Of a stretch of DNA of 64,000 nucleotides, positions 44,265-52,267 are shown in pieces; within the stretch, counting starts at the first letter, position 1, and every line of letters starts with the position of its first letter. Source of the stretch: JBBQSN01 sp963825505 (GTDB taxonomy: Bacteria; Actinomycetota; Actinomycetes; Actinomycetales; CAWJMD01); NCBI GenBank assembly GCA_963825505.1, contig CAWGTL010000004.1, positions 496,001 through 560,000 of the forward strand. The letters run 5' to 3'. The notes beneath the pieces were generated by a model. It ran no database searches and was not told where the DNA came from. It worked only from the letters and a program-made list of their open reading frames with translations. The position numbers and the translations under genes were made by a program.

Positions 44265-44294
44265 ATTACACGCGTGTCGCACCACTCCCGTCAA
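44265..44294 (-). promoter_or_regulatory. whiB promoter with palindrome over the -10
   Basis: On the minus strand TTGACG (44289-44294), 18-base spacer and TGTAAT (44265-44270). The palindrome ACACGCGTGT (44268-44277) overlaps the -10, a good place for autoregulation or for a response regulator. Confidence 0.6.
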
Positions 44295-44379
44295 GCCCGT
44301 CGGTGCTATCCGTCACCGACTTGAGCCCTGGGAGGGGACGGGTTCTCGACGGGTCCGCCGCATGGGCGAGGATGTCGCC

Positions 44380-45417
44380 ATGCGGATCACGGCGGTGTCG
44401 GGCGGTGTCGGCGGTGCCCGGTTCGTGTCCGGTCTGGTGCACCACCTCGCCTCCCGACCCCTCGCCGAGGGCGAGCGCGAGCACGAGGTGGTGGTCGTCG
44501 GCAACACCGCCGACGACATCACCCTGCACGGGCTGCGGGTCTGCCCCGACCTCGACACCGTCATGTACACCCTCGGCGGCGGCATCCACCCCGCTCAGGG
44601 CTGGGGTCGCGCCGACGAGACCTTCGGGGTGGCCGCCGAGCTCGCCGACTACGACGCCGGTCCGGACTGGTTCACCCTCGGTGACAAGGACCTCGCCACG
44701 CACCTGGTGCGCTCGCGGATGCTGGGTCTCGGGTACCCGCTGAGCCAGGTGACGGCGGCGCTCTGCGCGCGCTGGGGCCTGCCGGCGCGCGGCGTGCGCC
44801 TGCTGCCGATGACCGACGACCCGGTCGAGACCCACGTCGTGGTCGACGCCGACCCCTCCGACGAGGGCGCCGAGGGCGGGCAGCGCGCGATGCACTTCCA
44901 GGAGTGGTGGGTCCGGCACCACGCCGCGCTGCCGGCCCGCCGGATCCTCGCTGTGGGCGCCGAGCAGGCCCGACCGGGTCCCGGCGTCCTGGAGGCGCTG
45001 CGCGACGCCGACGTCGTGCTGCTGCCCCCCAGCAACCCGGTGGTCTCGATCGGACCCGTGCTCGCGGTGCCGGGCGTGCGCGACGCCCTGCGCGGCACCC
45101 GCGCCCCCGTCGTCGGCCTGTCCCCCATCGTCGGCGGCGCCCCGGTGCGCGGCATGGCCGACGCCTGCCTGCGCGCGATCGGCGTGGCCACCACCGCCCG
45201 CGCCGTCGGGGGCCTGTACGCCGACCTGCTCGACGCCTGGCTGGTGGACACCTCCGACGCCGAGCTCGACGGCAGCACCGTGCCCGGCGGCCGGGCCCGC
45301 GTGCACGCCGTCCCGCTGATGATGACCGACGTCGACGCGAGCGCCGAGATGGCCCGCACCGCACTGGATCTCGCCGTCACGCTCACCGGTGGACGCTCCG
45401 CCGGACGCAGCGCGTGA
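44380..45417 (+). CDS. fbiA: 2-phospho-L-lactate (or PEP-derived) transferase, F420 biosynthesis
   Basis: 345-residue CofD/FbiA enzyme that joins the phosphoenolpyruvate/phospholactate moiety to the deazaflavin Fo, making (dehydro-)F420-0. Motifs: ITAVSGGVGGARFVSGL at the N-terminus, VVVGNTADDITLHGLRVCPD, GDKDLATHLVRS and LLPPSNPVVSIGPVLAVPGV. Full length. ATG 44380 has GAGGAT six bases upstream. The stop overlaps fbiB in GTGA. Divergent from whiB, with 187 bases between starts. Confidence 0.94.
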   Translation: MRITAVSGGVGGARFVSGLVHHLASRPLAEGEREHEVVVVGNTADDITLHGLRVCPDLDTVMYTLGGGIHPAQGWGRADETFGVAAELADYDAGPDWFTLGDKDLATHLVRSRMLGLGYPLSQVTAALCARWGLPARGVRLLPMTDDPVETHVVVDADPSDEGAEGGQRAMHFQEWWVRHHAALPARRILAVGAEQARPGPGVLEALRDADVVLLPPSNPVVSIGPVLAVPGVRDALRGTRAPVVGLSPIVGGAPVRGMADACLRAIGVATTARAVGGLYADLLDAWLVDTSDAELDGSTVPGGRARVHAVPLMMTDVDASAEMARTALDLAVTLTGGRSAGRSA

Positions 45418-46466
45418 GCGCACCTCCCGGGCTGCGGGTCGTCGCGGTCCCCGGCATCGGCCCCGTGTCGGCGGGCGACGACCTCGGCGCGCTGGTCGCG
45501 CAGGCGCTCCGGGCCGCCGGCACCGTCCTGCGCGACGACGACGTCGTCGTGGTCGCCTCGAAGGTGGTCGCCAAGGCCGAGGGCCGCACGGTCCCCGCCG
45601 CGGACCGCGAGCGCGCGCTCGACGCCGCGTCGGTCTCCCAGGTGGCGGCCCGCGCCCTCCCCGACGGCCGGCGCACCCGCGTCGTGCGCACCCGGGTGGG
45701 GCCCGTCCTGGCCGCCGCCGGCATCGACGCCTCCGACGTCCCCGAGGGCGTCGTGCTGCTGCTCCCGTCCGACCCCGACGCCTCCGCCCGGGCGCTGCGG
45801 GCCCGGCTGCACGAGCTCACCGGCGCGCGCCCCGCGGTTCTCGTCACCGACACCAGCAGCCGTCCGTGGCGCGACGGAGTCAGCGACTTCGCTCTGGGCG
45901 CAGCGGGTCTCGCGGTCCTCGACGACGTCCGCGGCCGCGTCGACCTGGCCGGCCGCACCCTCGAGGTCACCGTCCGCGGGGTGGCCGACGAGACCGCCGC
46001 GGCGGCCGACCTGGTCAAGGGCAAGGCCGCAGGCACGCCCGTCGCCGTCGTCAGCGGGCTTGGCGCGCACGTCACCGCCGACGACGGGCCGGGCGCCGCG
46101 GTCCTGGTCCGCGACACCCGCGGCGACTGGTTCCGGCACGGGCACGTCGAGGCGGCCTGGCTCGCGCTCGGGCACGGCTCCGACGAGTCGCCGTCGATCG
46201 ACCCCGGCAGCGAGGACCTGGACCACCGCGTCGCGCGGGCGGTGCGGATCGCGCTCGCGCCCCTCGCCGACGAGGTGGGCGTCGAGGTGTCGGTGGTGGA
46301 CGGCGCGACCCGCGAGGTGCTGCTGCGCGCAGAGGGCTTCGCGCTCGGCCGCGCGGTGGAGCGCCTGCGCGTCGCCGCCTGGGCGGAGGACCTGGTCACG
46401 GAGGTGGGGACCCCCGGCGGCTCGGAGGTCGGAGTGCGGATGGCCTACGGTGTCGCGCATGTCTGA
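45414..46466 (+). CDS. fbiB: Coenzyme F420-0:L-glutamate ligase without nitroreductase domain
   Basis: 350-residue CofE-type ligase adding gamma-linked glutamates to F420-0. Typical segments: GDDLGALV, DDVVVVASKVVAKAEGR, TDTSSRPWRDGVSDFALGAA and LVKGKAAGTPVAVVSGLGAH. Mycobacterial FbiB (about 450 residues) has a C-terminal FMN nitroreductase domain that reduces dehydro-F420-0. Here about 110 residues of a different sequence follow GDWFRHGHVEAAWLALGH; no nitroreductase motifs are seen. Reduction of the dehydro form would need another enzyme. GTG 45414 overlaps fbiA; the cupin gene overlaps its end by eight bases. Confidence 0.88.
   Translation: MSAPPGLRVVAVPGIGPVSAGDDLGALVAQALRAAGTVLRDDDVVVVASKVVAKAEGRTVPAADRERALDAASVSQVAARALPDGRRTRVVRTRVGPVLAAAGIDASDVPEGVVLLLPSDPDASARALRARLHELTGARPAVLVTDTSSRPWRDGVSDFALGAAGLAVLDDVRGRVDLAGRTLEVTVRGVADETAAAADLVKGKAAGTPVAVVSGLGAHVTADDGPGAAVLVRDTRGDWFRHGHVEAAWLALGHGSDESPSIDPGSEDLDHRVARAVRIALAPLADEVGVEVSVVDGATREVLLRAEGFALGRAVERLRVAAWAEDLVTEVGTPGGSEVGVRMAYGVAHV
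46446..46458 (+). promoter_or_regulatory. Leaderless -10 box of the cupin gene, inside fbiB
   Basis: TACGGT (46446-46451), 7-base spacer, ATG 46459; an internal promoter in the last codons of fbiB. Confidence 0.5.
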
Positions 46467-46815
46467 CCGGGTGGCCGACGTGCTCGTCTCGCAGCGCCCC
46501 TGGGGCAGGTTCGAGCAGTTCGTCGCCAACGAACCCGTCACGGTCAAGACCATCACGGTCGAACCCGGGTGCCGGCTGAGCCTGCAGCGGCACACCCACC
46601 GGGAGGAGCTGTGGCACGTCCTGGACGGCCGGGCCGACGCGCACGTCGACGGCGCCGACCTCGTGCTCGGCCCGGGCGACCGCGTGCTGGTCCCCCAGGG
46701 TGCGGTGCACCGGCTGGGCAACTCCGGCACCGCCCCGCTGCGCGTGCTCGAGATCGCCTTCGGCCACTTCGACGAGAACGACATCGAGCGGCTCGAGGAC
46801 GACTACGCCCGCTGA
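46459..46815 (+). CDS. Stand-alone mannose-6-phosphate isomerase-type cupin
   Basis: 118-residue cupin matching the C-terminal domain of type II phosphomannose isomerase/GDP-mannose pyrophosphorylase: RPWGRFEQFVANEPVTVKTI at the start, RLSLQRHTHREELWHVLDGR (metal-binding His/Glu set), and VLVPQGAVHRLGNSG. The nucleotidyltransferase domain to which it is often fused is absent. It could isomerise Man-6-P/Fru-6-P. Overlaps fbiB by eight bases but has its own -10 box. Confidence 0.85.
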   Translation: MSDRVADVLVSQRPWGRFEQFVANEPVTVKTITVEPGCRLSLQRHTHREELWHVLDGRADAHVDGADLVLGPGDRVLVPQGAVHRLGNSGTAPLRVLEIAFGHFDENDIERLEDDYAR

Positions 46816-46821
46816 CGACCG

Positions 46822-47787
46822 CTAGCGCCCGCGCAGGAACCGGGCCGGCGTGTGCGTCGGCAGCGTCATCCGCGGCGCCCGCCGCGGCCGCTGGATCCCC
46901 GCGAGCTCGAGCAGCCGCTGCACGCGGTACCGGTGCCCGGCGTAGACCCGCACCACCTCGGCGCAGTCGTCGTCGTCCATCACCTCGCCGGTGAGCGCGA
47001 ACGAGACGTTGCGCGCCACGTGGAAGTCGCCGAACGACATGGCGTCGGGGTCGCCGTGCGCGCGCTGGCGCACCTCGGCCGAGGTCCAGCGGCCGACGCC
47101 GGGCAGCGTCCGGAGCGCGCGGTCGGCCTCGGAGTGCGGGAGGGCGAGGGTGCGCTCGAGCCCGTGGGGGGCGCCGGCACCGGCGATCAGCGGTGAGCGG
47201 CGGTGCTGGTCGACCCCGGCCCGCAGCCACTCCCAGCTCGGGACCCGCCGCCACGCCGCCCCGGTGGGCGCCGCGCGCATCCCGTGCGCGGGCCCACCCG
47301 GCTCGGCCGGTGCGCCCGGAGCGGGCTCGCCGTGCGCGAGCACGAGGGCCCGCCAGCCCTTGATCGCCTCCATGCCGGTGACGCGTTGGCCGATGCAGGC
47401 GAACGCGAAGACGTCGAGGACGCGACGGGCCCGCGGCACCCGCCAGCCCGGCCTCGCGCGCCACGCCCGCACGAGCACCGGGTGCTCGGGCAGCGGACGG
47501 AAGTCCTCGGGGGCGTCGCCGTGGCCCAGCAGGTCGGGGACGCCGTCGACGAGCCAGCCGGCGCCGGAGCCCCAGGCCGAGGTTTCGACCAGGCCCAGGG
47601 CGGGCCGGGTGCGCAGCCGCAGCAGCCCGGGGCCGTCCGGGGTGACGGTGGTCCACCAGTGGGTGCCGTCCGGCTCGCGGCGCCACGACGGGTCCGGCGC
47701 ACCGGCCCGCAGCGAGGACACGGTGGCCGCGAGGTCGAGCAGGTGACCGGGCCGGTACTCCCTGTCGACCTGACCGCCCGGCTGCAC
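46822..47787 (-). CDS. AlkA-like DNA-3-methyladenine glycosylase
   Basis: 321-residue HhH-GPD base-excision-repair glycosylase. The helix-hairpin-helix is RTLPGVGRWTSAEVRQRAHG, and the catalytic Asp lies in MSFGDFHVARNVSFALTG. The upstream FACIGQRVTGMEAIKGW segment is the typical substrate-binding helix. An N-terminal AlkA_N-like region is present. Converges with the cupin gene with six bases between stops. GTG 47787 is used; the family's N-terminus varies, so the start may be a few codons later. Confidence 0.85.
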   Translation of the reverse strand: MQPGGQVDREYRPGHLLDLAATVSSLRAGAPDPSWRREPDGTHWWTTVTPDGPGLLRLRTRPALGLVETSAWGSGAGWLVDGVPDLLGHGDAPEDFRPLPEHPVLVRAWRARPGWRVPRARRVLDVFAFACIGQRVTGMEAIKGWRALVLAHGEPAPGAPAEPGGPAHGMRAAPTGAAWRRVPSWEWLRAGVDQHRRSPLIAGAGAPHGLERTLALPHSEADRALRTLPGVGRWTSAEVRQRAHGDPDAMSFGDFHVARNVSFALTGEVMDDDDCAEVVRVYAGHRYRVQRLLELAGIQRPRRAPRMTLPTHTPARFLRGR

Positions 47788-47839
47788 CCGTCCAGGGTGC
47801 CACCCGGGGCCGACGACCGGAGGCCGACCGCCGCTCGCC

Positions 47840-47851
47840 TACTCTTGGCGC
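47840..47851 (+). promoter_or_regulatory. Leaderless -10 box of the DUF3105 gene
   Basis: TACTCT (47840-47845), 6-base spacer, GTG 47852. Confidence 0.55.
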
Positions 47852-48574
47852 GTGGCGAAGAAGAACAACGTCGCGGCCGAGCGGGCCGCCAAGGTCGAGC
47901 AGATGCGCGCGGCGCAGGCCGCCAAGGAGCGTCGTCGCAACCTGCTCGTGGCGGGCGCGGCCGCCGTGGTGGTCGCGGTCCTGGTGGTCCTGGTGGTGGT
48001 CGTCGTGCGCGACTACCGCGCGAACAACCCCGACCAGATCGCGCTCGTGGGCTCCGCGGCCGGCGCCGCCGACTGCGACCCCGTCACCGACGACACCGGT
48101 GGCGAGGGCGACGTGAACAACCACGTCGGCCCGGGCACGCCGACACCGGAGCAGATCACCGTCGAGTACGACACCGTGCCGCCGTCCTACGGCCCGCACT
48201 ACGCCTCCCCGCAGTACCCGGCCGCGCCGTTCTACTCCGCCGAGGACCGGCCCGCGATGGAGACGCTGGTGCACAACCTCGAGCACGGCTACACCGTGAT
48301 CTGGTACACCGACGACCTGCCGCAGGCGCAGGTCGAGCAGCTGGAGCAGATCTCCGGCATCGCCCGCGACGTCGACGCGACCGCCGGCAAGTTCATCGTC
48401 AGCGCCTGGGACGACGCCTACGGCGACTTCCCCGACGGCAAGACGGTCGCGCTGACGCACTGGGGCGCCGAGCAGAGCCACCGGCAGCTGTGCGGCGGCG
48501 TCTCGGGCGAGGTCGTCGAGCAGTTCGTCCAGGACCACCCGGCGAGCGACTCCCCCGAGCCGAACGGGGCATGA
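47852..48574 (+). CDS. DUF3105 membrane-anchored protein
   Basis: 240-residue protein with a basic cytosolic N-terminus, one transmembrane helix (about residues 31-52) and an extracytoplasmic DUF3105 domain. Landmarks: PPSYGPHYASPQYPAAPFYS, VHNLEHGYTVIWY and FIVSAWDDAYGDFPDGKTVA. The His residues in HNLEHG are family-conserved and may bind metal. Function unknown. The stop overlaps the TIGR03089 start in ATGA. Confidence 0.87.
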   Translation: MAKKNNVAAERAAKVEQMRAAQAAKERRRNLLVAGAAAVVVAVLVVLVVVVVRDYRANNPDQIALVGSAAGAADCDPVTDDTGGEGDVNNHVGPGTPTPEQITVEYDTVPPSYGPHYASPQYPAAPFYSAEDRPAMETLVHNLEHGYTVIWYTDDLPQAQVEQLEQISGIARDVDATAGKFIVSAWDDAYGDFPDGKTVALTHWGAEQSHRQLCGGVSGEVVEQFVQDHPASDSPEPNGA

Positions 48575-49221
48575 CCCCCGGGCCGGTGGGCGGACCGGCA
48601 GGGGCGCGCGACGTCCCCGCCCTGCTGGCCGCGCTGCAGGCCAGTGACCCCGGCCGCCCGCGCGTCACCTGGTACGGCACCGGCGAGCGGGTCGAGCTGT
48701 CGGCACGGGTGCTGACGAACTGGGTGGCCAAGACCGCCAACCTCCTGGTCGAGGAGCTGGACGCCGGTCCGGGGACCACGGTGGCCGTGGACCTGCCGCC
48801 GCACTGGAAGCACCTGGTGTGGGCGCTGGCCGTCTGGTCGGTCGGGGCCGAGCCGGTGGCCGGGGACGACGACGCGGCCGACGTGCTCGTGTCCGCCCGC
48901 CCGGACGACCGGTCCGGGCCGCTCCTGGTCGCGGTGGCCCTGCCGAGCCTGGCCCGCCGGTTCGACCCCGCCCCGCCTGCGGGCTGGCTCGACTGGGCGG
49001 CGGAGGTGGCCGGTTTCGGCGACGTGCTGCCGCCGGTCGGCCCGCTGGATCACGCCGACCTGCTCGCCGCCGCCCGGGCCCGCGGGCTGGCCGCCGGCGC
49101 CCGCGTGCTCGCGGACGGTCCGCTCGACCTGCTGGCGGCGCTGGTCGCCGACGGCTCGGTGGTGGTAGCAGGACGCCCGCTCACCGAGGGCGAGCGGGCG
49201 TCCGAGCTGCTGTCCGGCTGA
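48571..49221 (+). CDS. TIGR03089 family protein (AMP-ligase N-domain remnant)
   Basis: 216-residue actinobacterial protein of family TIGR03089, resembling the N-terminal part of acyl-CoA synthetases without the ATP-binding motifs. VTWYGTGERVELSARVLTNW, NLLVEELDAGPGTTVAVDLP and HWKHLVWALAVWSVGAEPV are typical. Function unknown; its homologue (Rv3268) also sits near the fbi/whiB2 cluster. ATG 48571 overlaps the DUF3105 stop. It converges with the first FG-GAP gene, leaving four bases between stops. Confidence 0.85.
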   Translation: MTPGPVGGPAGARDVPALLAALQASDPGRPRVTWYGTGERVELSARVLTNWVAKTANLLVEELDAGPGTTVAVDLPPHWKHLVWALAVWSVGAEPVAGDDDAADVLVSARPDDRSGPLLVAVALPSLARRFDPAPPAGWLDWAAEVAGFGDVLPPVGPLDHADLLAAARARGLAAGARVLADGPLDLLAALVADGSVVVAGRPLTEGERASELLSG

Positions 49222-49225
49222 CCGG

Positions 49226-50692
49226 TCAGTCCACCAGGCTGAGCGAACCCCAGCCGGTGCCCACCCTGCGGGCGGAGGCGAAGGTGGTGTCGCCGCGGCC
49301 CGAGAACAGCAGCAGGTCGCCGGTGGCGGTGACGGCCAGCAGGTCCGTCCGGCCGCCGCCGTCGAAGTCGCCCGGGCCGAGCACCGCGGCCATCGACCCC
49401 CACCCGGCGCCGACGCGCGCCTCCTCGCGCAGGCCACCGCGGCCGTCGCCGGCCAGGATCCGCAGCTCGCCGCTGGCCTGGTCGCGCAGGACCAGGTCGG
49501 GGACTCCGTCGCCGGAGATGTCGCCGACCGCCTGCACCAGGTCGGCGTGTCCGGCCCAGCCGATCACGCCCGCGCCGGCCACGGCGCCGGTCCCGTTGCC
49601 CCGGTACAGCAGCAGGGCCCCGTCGGACGCCCGGCGCGAGACCAGGTCGACCTTGCCGTCCTGGTCGAGGTCGCCGGCACCCAGGACGACGTCCATGCCG
49701 TTCCAGCCCCAGCCGATCTGCTTCGAGCCGCGGAAGCCGCCCTTGCCGTCGCCGCGGTAGAGGTACAGCTCGCCGGTGACCCGGCGGGCGACCAGGTCGC
49801 GCAGCTTGTCGCCGTCGAGATCGCCGACCGCGGTGACCGCCGTCATCGACTGCCAGCCGGAGCCGACCGAGCGGCTGCGGGTGAAGCCGCCGGTGCCCGA
49901 TCCCGGGTAGAGCAGCAGCGCACCGGTGGACGCGACCGCGACGACGTCGGCCGTCGGGCCGGCGTCCCAGAGCCGGGGGAAGGCCTCGCCCGGGCGGACC
50001 CGCGGGGTCGGGCAGCGCTCGTAGTGCGGGCCGGGCACGACCGGCTCGCCGACGTAGATCTGGCAGGGGCCGTAGTCGTACCTCGTGGTCGCCACGCCGG
50101 TCCAGAAGGACGTGCGCTTGAGCGCGCCGTCCCAGCTCAGCGAGATGTGGATGTGGTCGGTGTGCGGGTTCGCGCCGGTGTACGGCACCCAGGCCGGGGT
50201 GCGGTCGTAGGCGTTCCACGACTGCTTGTTCCAGATCACGTACATGACACCGAGCCGGCGCGCGTTGCCCGCGGGCACGCCCTCGGCGTCCGGACCGACC
50301 AGCCACGCCAGGAACGAGTCCGCGAGGGCCTTGTCGGCCGGGTCGGTGCTGTCGAGCACCCAGTCGAGCGCGCGGCCGTCCTTGTGCTCGCTCTTCCCGC
50401 CCGACGAGCACGCGCGGGTGGTGCCGATCGTCTGGGCGCCGTAGCCCGCGTAGGTGGTCCTGATCGCCGAGGCCAGCGCCAGGGTGCCGGGCTGGGCGTA
50501 GGACGTGCAGACCACCTGCCCCGCGTACTTCGCCAGCGGCTCCGGGGCGGTGGTCGCGGGCTGCGCCGGTGCGGGCACCGGGAAGGCGGCTCCGTTCGCG
50601 GCCGCTCCGACCCCGAGGCTGAGGACGGCGGCCGCGGCGACCACGACAAGCAGCCGCGATCCACGGCGACGTGGCTGGGACAGGTGGTTCAA
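49226..50692 (-). CDS. Secreted M15-like peptidase with five FG-GAP repeats
   Basis: 488-residue exported protein. The signal peptide has n-region QPRRRGSR and core LLVVVAAAAVLSLGVGAA. The catalytic-type domain (about residues 60-230) has SEHKDGRALDWVLD and NPHTDHIHISLSW, the His/Asp and HxxHIH zinc ligands of D,D-carboxypeptidase/VanY-like enzymes. Five repeats of about 48 residues follow, e.g. GDLDGDKLRDLVARR then GELYLYRGDGKGGF. TTG 50692 is chosen because GGAG lies six bases upstream and it gives a clean signal peptide; a longer open frame to 50803 is possible. Likely trims peptidoglycan. Confidence 0.8.
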   Translation of the reverse strand: MNHLSQPRRRGSRLLVVVAAAAVLSLGVGAAANGAAFPVPAPAQPATTAPEPLAKYAGQVVCTSYAQPGTLALASAIRTTYAGYGAQTIGTTRACSSGGKSEHKDGRALDWVLDSTDPADKALADSFLAWLVGPDAEGVPAGNARRLGVMYVIWNKQSWNAYDRTPAWVPYTGANPHTDHIHISLSWDGALKRTSFWTGVATTRYDYGPCQIYVGEPVVPGPHYERCPTPRVRPGEAFPRLWDAGPTADVVAVASTGALLLYPGSGTGGFTRSRSVGSGWQSMTAVTAVGDLDGDKLRDLVARRVTGELYLYRGDGKGGFRGSKQIGWGWNGMDVVLGAGDLDQDGKVDLVSRRASDGALLLYRGNGTGAVAGAGVIGWAGHADLVQAVGDISGDGVPDLVLRDQASGELRILAGDGRGGLREEARVGAGWGSMAAVLGPGDFDGGGRTDLLAVTATGDLLLFSGRGDTTFASARRVGTGWGSLSLVD

Positions 50693-50801
50693 CTGGTGCT
50701 CCTGGTGCTCGGCGGTGGTGCTGTGACGCAGGGGACAACCTGTAGTGCGTCGGCGGGGCCGTCCAGCCCCTTGACCGAACCCCACGGATCGGATGAATGA
50801 C

Positions 50802-50816
50802 ATGTGTGGGACACAT
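50802..50816. promoter_or_regulatory. Inverted repeat between the M15-like gene and scoA
   Basis: ATGTGT-GGG-ACACAT is a perfect 6-bp inverted repeat with a 3-base centre, 25 bases before the scoA -10 box; a possible operator for either gene. Confidence 0.4.
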
Positions 50817-50840
50817 ACGGACGGTCACCGCGGGGCCTCC

Positions 50841-50852
50841 TAGACTCCGGGC
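50841..50852 (+). promoter_or_regulatory. Leaderless -10 box of scoA
   Basis: TAGACT (50841-50846), 6-base spacer, ATG 50853. Confidence 0.6.
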
Positions 50853-51635
50853 ATGGACAAGGTGGTCTCCGGCGCCGCGGACGCCGTGGCGGACATCCCG
50901 GACGGTGCGAGCCTGGCGGTCGGCGGCTTCGGGCTGTGCGGCATCCCGAGCGCCCTCATCGGCGCCCTCCACGAGCGGGGCACCCGCGACCTGGAGGTGT
51001 TCTCCAACAACTGCGGGGTCGACGGCTGGGGGCTCGGCGTCCTGCTGGAGAGCCGGCAGGTGCGCCGGGTCGTGGCCTCCTACGTCGGCGAGAACAAGGA
51101 GTTCGCCCGCCAGTACCTGTCCGGCGAGCTCGAGGTCGAGCTGACGCCGCAGGGCACGCTGGCCGAGCGTCTGCGCGCCGGCGGCAGCGGGATCCCCGCG
51201 TTCTACACGGCCACCGGCGTCGGCACCCAGGTCGCCGAGGGCGGTCTGCCCTGGCGCTACGACGCGGAGGGGAACGTGGTGCTGGCCTCCCCGCCCAAGC
51301 CGACCGCCACCTTCACCGTCCGGGGCGAGGAGCGCGCGTTCGTGCTGGAGGAGGCCGTCCACGCCGACTTCGGGCTGGTGCGGGCCTGGAAGGGCGACCG
51401 GCACGGCAACCTCGTGTTCCGCTCGGCGGCCCGCAACTTCAACCCGCTGTGCGCCATGGCCGCTCAGGTCGCCATCGCCGAGGTCGAGCACCTGGTCGAG
51501 CCGGGCGAGCTCGATCCCGACAACATCCACCTGCCCGGGGTGTACGTCCAGCGCGTGGTCCCGCTGACCCCCGAGCAGGCCGCCGACAAGCGGATCGAGA
51601 AGAGGACCGTGCGTCCTGCTCAGGAGGAGCGCTGA
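50853..51635 (+). CDS. scoA: 3-oxoacid CoA-transferase subunit A
   Basis: 260-residue alpha subunit of succinyl-CoA:3-ketoacid CoA-transferase, which activates acetoacetate. Landmarks: GASLAVGGFGLCGIPSALI (CoA-binding GGFGxxG), VSNNC-type segment EVFSNNCGVDGWGLGVLLE, GGSGIPAFYTATGVGT and ADFGLVRAWKGDRHGNLVFR. Normal length. Overlaps scoB by one base (TGATG). Leaderless start. The gene pair lies between two FG-GAP genes of opposite direction. Confidence 0.94.
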   Translation: MDKVVSGAADAVADIPDGASLAVGGFGLCGIPSALIGALHERGTRDLEVFSNNCGVDGWGLGVLLESRQVRRVVASYVGENKEFARQYLSGELEVELTPQGTLAERLRAGGSGIPAFYTATGVGTQVAEGGLPWRYDAEGNVVLASPPKPTATFTVRGEERAFVLEEAVHADFGLVRAWKGDRHGNLVFRSAARNFNPLCAMAAQVAIAEVEHLVEPGELDPDNIHLPGVYVQRVVPLTPEQAADKRIEKRTVRPAQEER

Positions 51636-52267
51636 TGGCCCTGACCCGCGACCAGATGGCGGCCCGCGCGGCTGCCGAGCTGCACGACGGCGACTACGTC
51701 AACCTCGGGATCGGCCTGCCCACGCTGGTGCCGAACTTCGTGCCGGACGACGTCGAGATCGTGCTGCAGTCAGAGAACGGCCTCCTCGGGTTCGGCCCGT
51801 ACCCGCTCGAGGGCGAGGAGGACGCCGACCTGATCAACGCCGGCAAGGAGACCGTGACCCTGCGCAAGGGTGCGTCCGTCTTCGACTCCGCCACCAGCTT
51901 CGGGATGATCCGCGGCGGCAAGGTCGACGCCGCGATCCTCGGGGCGATGCAGGTCTCGGCCGCCGGCGACATCGCCAACTGGATGATCCCCGGGAAGATG
52001 GTCAAGGGCATGGGCGGCGCGATGGACCTGGTGCACGGCGCGAAGAAGGTCGTCGTGCTGATGGAGCACGTCGCCAAGGACGGCTCGCACAAGATCGTCC
52101 AGGAGTGCACCCTGCCGTACACCGGCAAGGGCGTCGTCCAGCGGATCATCACCGACCTCGCGGTCATCGACGTCACCCCCGAGGGCCTGGTGCTGGTCGA
52201 GCTCGCGCCGGGCGTCGAGGAGGACGAGGTGCGGGAGAAGACCGGCCCGCCGCTCCTGAGCTCCTAG
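51635..52267 (+). CDS. scoB: 3-oxoacid CoA-transferase subunit B
   Basis: 210-residue beta subunit. The catalytic Glu is in VLQSENGLLGFGPYP; DGDYVNLGIGLPTLV and KGMGGAMDLVHGAKKVVVLM are conserved. ATG 51635 has AGGAGGAGC upstream and overlaps the scoA stop, consistent with coupled translation in equal amounts. The stop shares CTAG (52264-52267) with the convergent amidase gene. Confidence 0.94.
   Translation: MALTRDQMAARAAAELHDGDYVNLGIGLPTLVPNFVPDDVEIVLQSENGLLGFGPYPLEGEEDADLINAGKETVTLRKGASVFDSATSFGMIRGGKVDAAILGAMQVSAAGDIANWMIPGKMVKGMGGAMDLVHGAKKVVVLMEHVAKDGSHKIVQECTLPYTGKGVVQRIITDLAVIDVTPEGLVLVELAPGVEEDEVREKTGPPLLSS

Noticed and set aside
44193..44294. N-terminal extension of WhiB to 44294
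   Set aside because: It would translate through the whiB promoter and palindrome; ATG 44192 has a good ribosome site and gives the usual length.
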